Part shown: in pieces, positions 9,243-16,587 of the stretch
How positions within the stretch are numbered: the stretch's first letter is position 1
Layout of the letters: each line of letters starts with the position of its first letter
Assembly (NCBI GenBank): GCA_040218795.1
Contig: JAVJQT010000010.1
Coordinates: 310,001 to 374,000 of the forward strand
Length of the DNA stretch: 64,000 bases
Direction: 5' to 3'
DNA from: CCMP332 sp040218795
GTDB lineage: Bacteria; Bacteroidota; Bacteroidia; Cytophagales; CCMP332
Made by a program: the position numbers and the translations under genes
The notes under the pieces: model-generated
What the model was told of the DNA's origin: nothing
Databases searched by the model: none
Seen by the model: the letters and a program-made list of their open reading frames with translations, nothing else

Positions 9243-9274
9243 GCCTTTCAAAAGCAATTGAAAGGCTTTTTTTT
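9243..9274 (+). terminator. Rho-independent terminator after fbaA
   Basis: A 9-bp perfect stem (GCCTTTCAA / TTGAAAGGC) with a 6-base loop is followed by eight T. It ends transcription of fbaA. The stem also contains the TTG that would be the extreme 5' start of the next gene, which argues for that gene starting at the later ATG, 9279. Confidence 0.9.
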
Positions 9275-9278
9275 GCTT

Positions 9279-10289
9279 ATGCCAGTAAATAAAGATGCAT
9301 TAATCAGATATAGAATAATTAACAGAAGGCTGAAAAACAAATTTAAGCCGCTTCCCAAATTGCAGGATTTGATTGATGAATGCGAGGAAGCCCTTGGCAA
9401 GCCAATTTCAACCAGAACCATACAGGCTGATATCCAGGCCATGCGCTATGACGGCGATTTGGGATACAATGCGCCGATTATTTACGATTCAAAAGAAAGT
9501 GCATATCGATATGAAGATGCGAATTACAGCATTGACAATATTCCTTTGAATGACGATGACCTGGAAACACTGGAATTTGCAACCCGCGTTCTGGATCAAT
9601 TTAAAAATGTGGAAATCCTAAAGCCAATTTCCGGTATAATCGAAAAAATTGCCTCCTCTTATAAAATTTCACGACAGGTAGAATTGAATAATCAGGGAGA
9701 GTTTATCGAATTTGAATCTTCACCCATCGCGCAGGGAACGCATTTTATCAATCCATTATTAGCGCATATTAAATCGCAAAAAGTGCTTGAATTGATTTAT
9801 AAGTCTTTTAAAGATGACAAGTCCAAATCGTACAAAATTCACCCTTATCTTCTTAAGGAATATAAATCGCGATGGTATTTAATTGCCTGGAATGAAGATA
9901 AAAAAATGATCAACACCTTTGGTTTGGACCGGATCGAATCAATTGAAGAAACCAATAAATATTTTGAAATTCACAAAGAATTTAACTCACTTGATTATTT
10001 TAAAGACGCTTTTGGAATTACGGCACCGCAAAAACTAAATGTCAAAAAAATACTTTTAAAATTTAATTCTTCTCAGGCTAAATACATTTTAACGCAGCCT
10101 ATTCATCATTCACAAAAAATTATAAATCATAATACCGATGATTTGACCATTGAAATCAAAGTAATGATCAGTTATGAGTTAAAATCTCAAATTCTCAGTT
10201 ACGGAAGCTCTGTAGAAGTCCTGAAACCAAAAAAACTTAAAGAAGAAATTCAGGGGGAATTAAAAAAAATGAGAAAAATGTATAAATAA
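9279..10289 (+). CDS. WYL-domain transcriptional regulator
   Basis: A 336-residue protein with an N-terminal helix-turn-helix of the DeoR/HTH_11 kind ('KLQDLIDECEEALGKPISTR', 'TIQADIQAMRYD') and a C-terminal WYL domain. The WYL motif region reads 'LIYKSFKDDKSKSYKIHPYLL' (start), then 'YKSRWYLIAWNEDKKMINTF' and 'LDRIESIEETNKYFEIHKEF'. WYL domains bind nucleotides or single-stranded nucleic acid and regulate defence, DNA-damage or metabolism genes in different hosts. The ATG at 9279 follows the fbaA terminator, so the gene has its own promoter. No target can be named from the neighbourhood. Confidence 0.88.
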   Translation: MPVNKDALIRYRIINRRLKNKFKPLPKLQDLIDECEEALGKPISTRTIQADIQAMRYDGDLGYNAPIIYDSKESAYRYEDANYSIDNIPLNDDDLETLEFATRVLDQFKNVEILKPISGIIEKIASSYKISRQVELNNQGEFIEFESSPIAQGTHFINPLLAHIKSQKVLELIYKSFKDDKSKSYKIHPYLLKEYKSRWYLIAWNEDKKMINTFGLDRIESIEETNKYFEIHKEFNSLDYFKDAFGITAPQKLNVKKILLKFNSSQAKYILTQPIHHSQKIINHNTDDLTIEIKVMISYELKSQILSYGSSVEVLKPKKLKEEIQGELKKMRKMYK

Positions 10290-10305
10290 ATTTACTGCGC
10301 AAATA

Positions 10306-10317
10306 GCCTGCGCAGGC
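10306..10317. repeat. 12-bp perfect palindrome between WYL gene and small ORF
   Basis: GCCTGCGCAGGC is a perfect GC-rich palindrome in an AT-rich gap; a nearby CTGCGCA at 10295-10301 repeats half of it. It could be an operator or a dispersed short palindrome. No T-run follows, so it is not a terminator. Confidence 0.4.
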
Positions 10318-10350
10318 AGCATGTTTCTTTGAAATATAAATTTTAAAGAC

Positions 10351-10542
10351 ATGCAAACACTTACATTAAGAAAACCTCTAAAAACAATTCCAAATCTTGA
10401 CAGAGTTAATCTGATTACCAAGTACAACAATTACCTACGTCTGGTTAATTCCGGTTTTTTTAGGGAAAGCGCTATAGCAATGGTGAACTTTAATAGTCAG
10501 GAAGAATTCAAAAAGGCGGAAAGTTATTTCCAGGAAATTTAA
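10351..10542 (+). CDS. Small hypothetical protein (63 aa)
   Basis: An ATG ORF of 63 codons fills the only open space between the WYL gene and the AP2/HNH gene. The product is basic at the N-terminus and ends in a helical, acidic tail ('SQEEFKKAESYFQEI'); no membrane segment and no known motif. Amino-acid use is normal for a real protein (many Asn, Lys, Phe, as in neighbours), and it does not shadow another gene. I do not recognise the family. It could be an accessory of the upstream WYL regulator. Confidence 0.5.
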   Translation: MQTLTLRKPLKTIPNLDRVNLITKYNNYLRLVNSGFFRESAIAMVNFNSQEEFKKAESYFQEI

Positions 10543-10552
10543 TTGATATAAT

Positions 10553-11065
10553 TTAATTGCTTGTTTCCAGTTCTAATTCTTTTACTTCATTGAGGCCTGC
10601 AGTTTTACCAAAGCGTTTTATCGACTCCTGATTATAGGCTAATGCAGCTTCCTCCGGTGTTTCAAATCGGCCAATGTAAATTCTTTTACCCTGGTCATAT
10701 AATATCGCCCTGAATTTTTTCCCATCTTTTGAGACGCCTCTAAAATGTCTGGCAGGGGAATGCTGATGTCTTCTAAGTTCTCCCATATCAGCCCACTCAA
10801 GGTTTTCTACCCTACAATCCAATTTGTTTTCATTTATCATTCTGACAAATAATTTCTTGTTTGACTTGGGTTGTAATACAAATTCCTGGGCAAGTAATTT
10901 GTGAAGGTAATTGGTCCTGATTTTACCCATCACTGTTTTTTGGTGAAAAGCATAACCTGCAGAGTGAATTCTCCATCCTTTCATGAGACCATTTTTCTTA
11001 AGATAAGAAAAACCTTGTCTGCATAATGTGACTTTTTTATTGGAATTACTTAGAGATAACTTCAT
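10553..11065 (-). CDS. AP2-domain protein with degenerate HNH nuclease region
   Basis: This 170-residue protein joins an HNH_3-like region (about residues 53-93) and an AP2 DNA-binding domain (about 108-153). The HNH part keeps 'HKLLAQEFV' and 'NKLDCRVENLEWADM', but the position of the catalytic His (normally N-H-x-D-G-N) reads 'FVRMINENK', so His is replaced by Arg. The AP2 part is well kept: 'FRGVSKDGKKFRAILY', 'RIYIGRFETPEEAALAYN'. Such pairs come from homing endonucleases of phages and mobile introns. Loss of the His suggests a DNA-binding protein without cleavage activity, perhaps a domesticated regulator. The gene is free-standing and not inside another gene. Confidence 0.75.
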   Translation of the reverse strand: MKLSLSNSNKKVTLCRQGFSYLKKNGLMKGWRIHSAGYAFHQKTVMGKIRTNYLHKLLAQEFVLQPKSNKKLFVRMINENKLDCRVENLEWADMGELRRHQHSPARHFRGVSKDGKKFRAILYDQGKRIYIGRFETPEEAALAYNQESIKRFGKTAGLNEVKELELETSN

Positions 11066-11172
11066 TCTCTATTATGAAGATGAATGCACATCTTTTTCTT
11101 GGTTTTTTCAAAAGGAGCTATCAAATATAGAAATATATTTATATTATGCTAATCTTATTTTGCAAAGTGTAA

Positions 11173-11919
11173 TTATCTCTTATTGATTGAGTTGGGTTGA
11201 AAATAGATATTGTACAGGTCGGTTTTTTGCATTTCATACAATATTTCGTTGAAATGAAGGTAAAAATCGTCGGAAAGATTTACTTCCCTTTCTTCGCTTC
11301 CAAATATAGTTCTGACGTATTTTGAATAGGCGTATAATTCCCATCCCAAACCGTTTTCAATGGCTCGCAAATCGGTTTTCTTCTCATACCAGGCGTGATA
11401 GGCAGGATTTACGCCATAATTGATAGCTACGGCCAATAACTCGCTGAAAGATCTTTGGTCGTAATCTAAAATATGAGCAAGTTCATGTCCCAATACTCCC
11501 ACCTGAGCATTTAAGGGTAAATTTTTTAACAATATCCTCTCCATTTCAATTGTTGATTTCAAAGAAATTATAACCCTGTATTTTCTATTGGCAAAAGGGC
11601 TGATCATTGAAGGTACTGACGGTAAAGCGGACAAAGGGGCAAAAACTTTCTTTTCAATAAATTCTATTGAAACATCATTTAATTGTGGATAATGGGAAAG
11701 TGCCAATAATATTTGAAGCTCATATTTTTTCGGAATCCCTTTATTTCGACCAAATTTTGACTTTAAATCCTTTAATTTAGCCTCTGAGATATAGTTTGAG
11801 ACTTTGGTATACTCCCCACCAACTATTATTTCATTTTGAGCGTTAGCATAAAATATTAGACAATGTAAAAGGAAAAATAATAAGCTTAATTTAACCAATT
11901 TCAAATCTTGAATAAGCAT
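11173..11919 (-). CDS. Secreted HELAH zinc metallopeptidase-like protein
   Basis: The 248-residue product begins with a signal peptide (MLIQDLKLVKLSLLFFLLHC...YANA, cleavage before QNE near residue 27). The core contains 'GVLGHELAHILDYDQ' with the zinc-binding HExxH at about residues 145-149 and, 40 residues on, 'WYEKKTDLRAIENGLGWELY', which offers a Glu or Asp as third ligand. I therefore infer a periplasmic or secreted metallopeptidase. It does not match a named family that I recognise. It is divergent from the gene at 11978. No T9SS tail is present. Confidence 0.6.
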   Translation of the reverse strand: MLIQDLKLVKLSLLFFLLHCLIFYANAQNEIIVGGEYTKVSNYISEAKLKDLKSKFGRNKGIPKKYELQILLALSHYPQLNDVSIEFIEKKVFAPLSALPSVPSMISPFANRKYRVIISLKSTIEMERILLKNLPLNAQVGVLGHELAHILDYDQRSFSELLAVAINYGVNPAYHAWYEKKTDLRAIENGLGWELYAYSKYVRTIFGSEEREVNLSDDFYLHFNEILYEMQKTDLYNIYFQPNSINKR

Positions 11920-11977
11920 TAATCATTACAAAAACAGTTCATAAAATTTCACGGCCTGGTATTTTTACAATTACAGA

Positions 11978-14056
11978 ATGAATTTCTCACTTACTTTCGA
12001 ATATTCTCCAATGCTTCTTATACCCGCAATAATTCTCGCAGCATTATTGAGTTTATTGCTTTATCGAAAAGAAGAAAGGATAAGTAAAAATATAAGAATT
12101 GTACTCTTTGCACTAAGATTTGTACTATTTACCTTACTTTTTATTTTGTTAATCAATCCCATTATTAAGCATTTCGAAAACCGAATAGAAAAGCCGGCTT
12201 TTGTGATTGCTTTGGATAACTCAAGTTCATTAGGCACTTATTTACAAACTGAACCTCTTGAAAAATTAAATAATTCACTTCAAGGCCTGAAAAAATCAGC
12301 GCTTGAACGGGATATAAATCTTGAAATAGTTAATCTCAACGATGAAGTCCTGGATTTAAAGGATAGTCTCTTATTCGATTCAAGGAAAACCGACCTTTCA
12401 TCAATGTTGAAAAATATTGATAAGAGATATGAAAATCGAAACTTAAGTGGAATATTGTTGATATCGGATGGGCTTTTTAATCGCGGCGTTTCGCCATTAT
12501 ATGTACAATATTCGAATAGAATTTCGACACTTGGGCTTGGTGATACATCTGCAGTCAAGGATGTATGGATCAATGATATCCAGTATAATGAAGTGGCTTT
12601 CCTTGATAATTACTTTCCCATTAAGGTATCCATACAACAAAATGGCTTTGAAAATAGCAATGTTAAGATTCAAATTCTGAGTGGTGGCAACGTTCTTCAG
12701 GAAGAAATAATAAAATTTAAACAGAATGAAAGCTTAAAATCTAAAGACTTCAAGGTTTTGGCCAAAAATACAGGTCAACAGCGATTGAGGATTAGAGCAA
12801 CAGCCCAAAATGAAGATCCAAAAAGGCTGGAAAACAATACCAGAGATATTTATTTGGAAGTTATAGATGGAAAGGATAAAGTGCTCGTATTGTCATTGAA
12901 CCCACATCCCGATATAAAAGCAATTAAAGATGCACTTTCAAAAAGTATGAATTATGATGTTACAAGTGTTTCTCTGGCAACTGAAGTAATGCCGGAGGAC
13001 AAATTTGACCTGGTAATTATGCATCAAATCCCTAATCTTCAAAATGTAGGAAATGCTTACGTTCGAAAATTTATAGAAAAAGAAGTCCCAATTTGGTTTA
13101 TTTTGGGGCCATCCAGCGATTATTACAATCTAAACAGGGAATTTAAAGGAATAAATATTAATGCCAGAGTCCGTCAAATGGATGACGTTAACCCATATAT
13201 AAATCCGGATTTTCAAAAATTCAAATTACCGGAAAACTCTGGGCAACTTATTCCAAAACTGCCTCCCATAGAAGTCCCCTTTGCCAATTTTGAACTCGGA
13301 GAAGGGTCAGAAATAATCCTGTACCAGGCTGTCAATAGAATCAATACAGGTAAACCACTTTTGGCAATTCAACAAGTCTCAAATAATAAATTCGGAATGC
13401 TATTAGGCGATGGCTTATGGGCATGGAGAATGCATGAATATTCTATAAATGAAAATTTTGAATTTACCGATGCACTTATTAATAAAATGGTTCAATTTCT
13501 TTCTCTAAAGGAAGACAAGCGAAAATTTAGAATCAGAATTAAAAATGAAGACAATCTTTATGAAAGCACAACGGTGTTTTTTGAAGCTGAAATATACAAT
13601 GATATATTCGAGCCCATCTTTGGGAATAAGATTCAAATGAAAGTCAAAAATGAGTCAGGTGAAGTAACAGAATATAATTTCACAACCAGCAAAGACCGGG
13701 AATTTGGTGTCAAAGGACTTGAACCCGGAATCTATAGCTACACTGCCATTACTGAAGTGGACAATAAAAACTACGAGGTAAATGGACAATTTTCAATTCG
13801 AAAAATGGAACTTGAATTATTGAGTTCACAGGCTGATTTTAATTTATTGAATCGTTTGGCCGAAAGCAACGGTGGAGATTTTTTCACAAGTATAAATGAA
13901 GAAAATATTGATCAAATTCTTGGGAATGAAAGCAAAGGAATAATACACAGCAGGGAAGTCAATATCGATTTCATATCTTTATATTGGATATTCTTTGTTG
14001 GATTATTACTAATTACAATCGAATGGTTCATCAGAAAATATTCGGGAACTTACTAG
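11978..14056 (+). CDS. VWA-like/CARDB-type large membrane protein
   Basis: The 692-residue protein has two N-terminal membrane helices (about residues 11-27 and 38-63), a long extracytoplasmic part, and one C-terminal helix ('ISLYWIFFVGLLLITIEWFI'). After helix two comes a von Willebrand A-like fold with a MIDAS-type 'VIALDNSSSLGTY' and 'LSGILLISDGLFNRG'. Later segments include a receiver-like 'DKVLVLSLNPHPDIKAIKD' with 'FDLVIMHQIPNL', resembling a glutamine-amidotransferase-like fold found in Bacteroidota BatA-neighbour proteins. Function is unknown; envelope quality control or aerotolerance-type complexes are guesses. It is followed 1 bp later by the protease gene, so both are one operon. 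Confidence 0.65.
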   Translation: MNFSLTFEYSPMLLIPAIILAALLSLLLYRKEERISKNIRIVLFALRFVLFTLLFILLINPIIKHFENRIEKPAFVIALDNSSSLGTYLQTEPLEKLNNSLQGLKKSALERDINLEIVNLNDEVLDLKDSLLFDSRKTDLSSMLKNIDKRYENRNLSGILLISDGLFNRGVSPLYVQYSNRISTLGLGDTSAVKDVWINDIQYNEVAFLDNYFPIKVSIQQNGFENSNVKIQILSGGNVLQEEIIKFKQNESLKSKDFKVLAKNTGQQRLRIRATAQNEDPKRLENNTRDIYLEVIDGKDKVLVLSLNPHPDIKAIKDALSKSMNYDVTSVSLATEVMPEDKFDLVIMHQIPNLQNVGNAYVRKFIEKEVPIWFILGPSSDYYNLNREFKGININARVRQMDDVNPYINPDFQKFKLPENSGQLIPKLPPIEVPFANFELGEGSEIILYQAVNRINTGKPLLAIQQVSNNKFGMLLGDGLWAWRMHEYSINENFEFTDALINKMVQFLSLKEDKRKFRIRIKNEDNLYESTTVFFEAEIYNDIFEPIFGNKIQMKVKNESGEVTEYNFTTSKDREFGVKGLEPGIYSYTAITEVDNKNYEVNGQFSIRKMELELLSSQADFNLLNRLAESNGGDFFTSINEENIDQILGNESKGIIHSREVNIDFISLYWIFFVGLLLITIEWFIRKYSGTY

Positions 14057-14057
14057 A

Positions 14058-16556
14058 ATGAGATATTTGCTGATTATAATTTTCTTGATGAGCACTCGGG
14101 TTTTTGCACAAATTTCCGAAAATAGCTCACCTCTTTCTTTTGATATTGTACTTCAAGAAAAAGTGAATAGTATTGAGTTTCCAAAAGTCAATGTAGAAAG
14201 GTTATTGCAAGAGGACAGCCTAGACCAATTGCGAAATCGCCCGATGCGTTTTGGGAATGCTCATGAAGTTTCTATTTCCTTTGCTAATTCTGCTTCTAAA
14301 GAAATTATTAATAATGAAACAAAAGTATGGAGACTAGAACTCCTTTGTCCCGAGGCCTTCAGCATTAATTTGATTTATAGTGATTTCAGGATTCCAATAG
14401 GCGGCAAATTATTTTTATACAATGAAGACCGCAGCTATCTTTTGGGTGCATTTACCTCTTCAAACAATACAGATGAAAATCCTGAATTTGCCACTGGTTT
14501 AATCCCCGGAGAAAAACTGATAATGGAATACAATTCACCTGTCTTATTGCCGGATCCCAAAATTGAAATCAGCAGTGTAATTCACGGGTATAAGAATTTC
14601 TTCCTCTTTGGTGATTCAGGGCCTTGTAATAATAATGTTAATTGCCCTGAGGGATTAGATTGGGTCAATCAAACCAATAGTGTTGCCATGATAGTTCTGG
14701 CTGGTGGAACACGCTGGTGTAGTGGTGCTATGATTAATAATAGCTGTGAAGATGGAACCCCATATTTTTTAACCGCAAATCATTGTCTGACCGGTCCCGG
14801 TGTTGGCAATTGGATGTTTTACTTTAATTATCAAAGTCCAAGCTGTGCCAATATTGACGGGCCAACCAATCAAATAGTAAGTGGCGCAAGTTTGATAGCG
14901 ACATCTGCAAGCAGTGATTTTGCTCTTTTGGAATTAGATAACAGACCACCTCTCGCTTACAACGTGTTTTATTCAGGATGGTCAAATATTAATGTAAGTA
15001 CCGATTCGGCAGTTGCTATTCATCATCCTAGCGGAGATATAAAAAAAATCAGTTTTTCTAACCAAAACACAGAATCTACGGATTACCTTTCTTCAAACAT
15101 AGATACCAATGAAACGCATTGGCGTATCCCCGCATGGGATGACGGAACCACAGAAGGTGGTTCATCCGGGTCTCCGCTTTTTAACACCGAGAAGCAGATT
15201 GTTGGCCAACTTCATGGAGGCTATGCTTCCTGCACAAATATTACCAGCGACTGGTATGGGAAGTTTTCATACAGTTGGGATAAAGGAAGTAATAGTTCGG
15301 CACGACTCTCAGATTGGTTAAATCCTTCTCAAGGACCAAATGACACACTAAATGGAAACTACTTTACATTTACACCCGCACTCGAAGCATCAATTGGACA
15401 AATAAGTTTTCCCGATGAAAACTCTTGTTATCGCATACAAGTGCCTCAAATAAGTGTTAGAAATAAGGGCGTTGATACCATCGTGAGCCTGGAATTATCC
15501 TGGGAAATTCAAGGGCAATCAGCTGATACATTGGCATGGACTGGAATGCTCCTGCCGGGATCGGAATTAAATCTTCAATTAGATACCATCAACTTTTTAC
15601 CGGGGAATTATACACTGATTGGTGAAATATTAACAGTCAACGGACAAGCCGATAATAATCTCTGTAATAATTTAAAATCTAAATCCTTCTCAATTATTGA
15701 TGGCAATGAAGTGACATTTAAAATGTTTGCAGATAACTGGCCGGAAGAACTTAATCTGGAAATTGCAGACACAAATGGGATTGTCCTTTTTAGTGAAGCT
15801 AGTTTTCAGGCCAATGTCCTGGATTCTTTTTTGTTTTGTCTGAGTCCCGGTTGTTATGATTTTACTGTTTATGACAGTTGGGGTGATGGCCTAACAGGTG
15901 GGGGCTTTTTCAATATAGAATTCAATGATTCCATTTATTTCACGGCATCGGGTGCTTTTGGAAATTGTACCGGATCGCAAATGCCAAATGGTTGTTCTGT
16001 AACATACAGGATATGCATGGATACGACTACAGCATTGCAAACACCAATTGCTAATTTTCAGGTATCAGATACCTTATTTAAAACAGGAGATACAGTTCTT
16101 ATTCAAGATTATTCAAGCAACTTTCCAGATACATGGGAATGGTTGCTAAGTTCTGATACTTCTTCCTATAATTTCGCCTCGCAAAATGTTGAATTTGTTC
16201 TTCAGACCGAAGGCTGGTATGATTTAAGTCTAAAAGTTTCAAATGTATTTGGCTCAGATAGTATTTATTTAGATAGAGCATTCAGAGTCGAAAAATCGTC
16301 GAGTTTGAATTCATTTGATTTTTCCGATAATATTAAAGTCTTCCCTAATCCCGCGAGAAAAATTTTGCATATTAAAAATTACAGCAATGAAGAATTATTA
16401 ATTCAACTGATGAATGTGGAGGGGCAACTATTAAAAGAAGTTATTAGTAATACTTCTTTGATCAGTATTGATATCTCATCCTTACCCAATGGTTTTTATA
16501 TTCTAAAATTCTCTACCAAAACCAATTCGGACACAAGAAAAATAATAATTGAATAA
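14058..16556 (+). CDS. T9SS-secreted lysyl-endopeptidase-like serine protease with PKD domain
   Basis: An 832-residue secreted protease. Signal peptide at residues 1-18 (ends VFA before QIS). The chymotrypsin-fold catalytic triad is visible: His in 'PYFLTANHCLTG' (about residue 241), Asp in 'ATSASSDFALLELD' (about 287) and Ser in 'TEGGSSGSPLFN' (about 371), with Cys residues placed as in lysyl endopeptidases. Downstream are a beta-sandwich with 'YDFTVYDSWGDGLTGGGFF', a PKD-like domain ('DTWEWLLSSD') and a type A T9SS sorting domain ('VFPNPARKILHIKN' to 'GFYILKFSTKTN'). The enzyme is likely exported through the outer membrane by T9SS and anchored or released. It starts 1 bp after the VWA-like gene. 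Confidence 0.9.
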   Translation: MRYLLIIIFLMSTRVFAQISENSSPLSFDIVLQEKVNSIEFPKVNVERLLQEDSLDQLRNRPMRFGNAHEVSISFANSASKEIINNETKVWRLELLCPEAFSINLIYSDFRIPIGGKLFLYNEDRSYLLGAFTSSNNTDENPEFATGLIPGEKLIMEYNSPVLLPDPKIEISSVIHGYKNFFLFGDSGPCNNNVNCPEGLDWVNQTNSVAMIVLAGGTRWCSGAMINNSCEDGTPYFLTANHCLTGPGVGNWMFYFNYQSPSCANIDGPTNQIVSGASLIATSASSDFALLELDNRPPLAYNVFYSGWSNINVSTDSAVAIHHPSGDIKKISFSNQNTESTDYLSSNIDTNETHWRIPAWDDGTTEGGSSGSPLFNTEKQIVGQLHGGYASCTNITSDWYGKFSYSWDKGSNSSARLSDWLNPSQGPNDTLNGNYFTFTPALEASIGQISFPDENSCYRIQVPQISVRNKGVDTIVSLELSWEIQGQSADTLAWTGMLLPGSELNLQLDTINFLPGNYTLIGEILTVNGQADNNLCNNLKSKSFSIIDGNEVTFKMFADNWPEELNLEIADTNGIVLFSEASFQANVLDSFLFCLSPGCYDFTVYDSWGDGLTGGGFFNIEFNDSIYFTASGAFGNCTGSQMPNGCSVTYRICMDTTTALQTPIANFQVSDTLFKTGDTVLIQDYSSNFPDTWEWLLSSDTSSYNFASQNVEFVLQTEGWYDLSLKVSNVFGSDSIYLDRAFRVEKSSSLNSFDFSDNIKVFPNPARKILHIKNYSNEELLIQLMNVEGQLLKEVISNTSLISIDISSLPNGFYILKFSTKTNSDTRKIIIE

Positions 16557-16582
16557 AAAAAAGCCCTGAAAAAATCAGGGCT
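16555..16582 (-). terminator. Terminator at the 3' end of clpC
   Basis: An 8-bp perfect stem (AGCCCTGA / TCAGGGCT) with a 5-base A loop. On the minus strand it is followed by a run of eight T, so it terminates clpC. It lies directly after the plus-strand protease stop and may serve that gene weakly from the other side. Confidence 0.85.
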
Positions 16583-16587
16583 GCATT

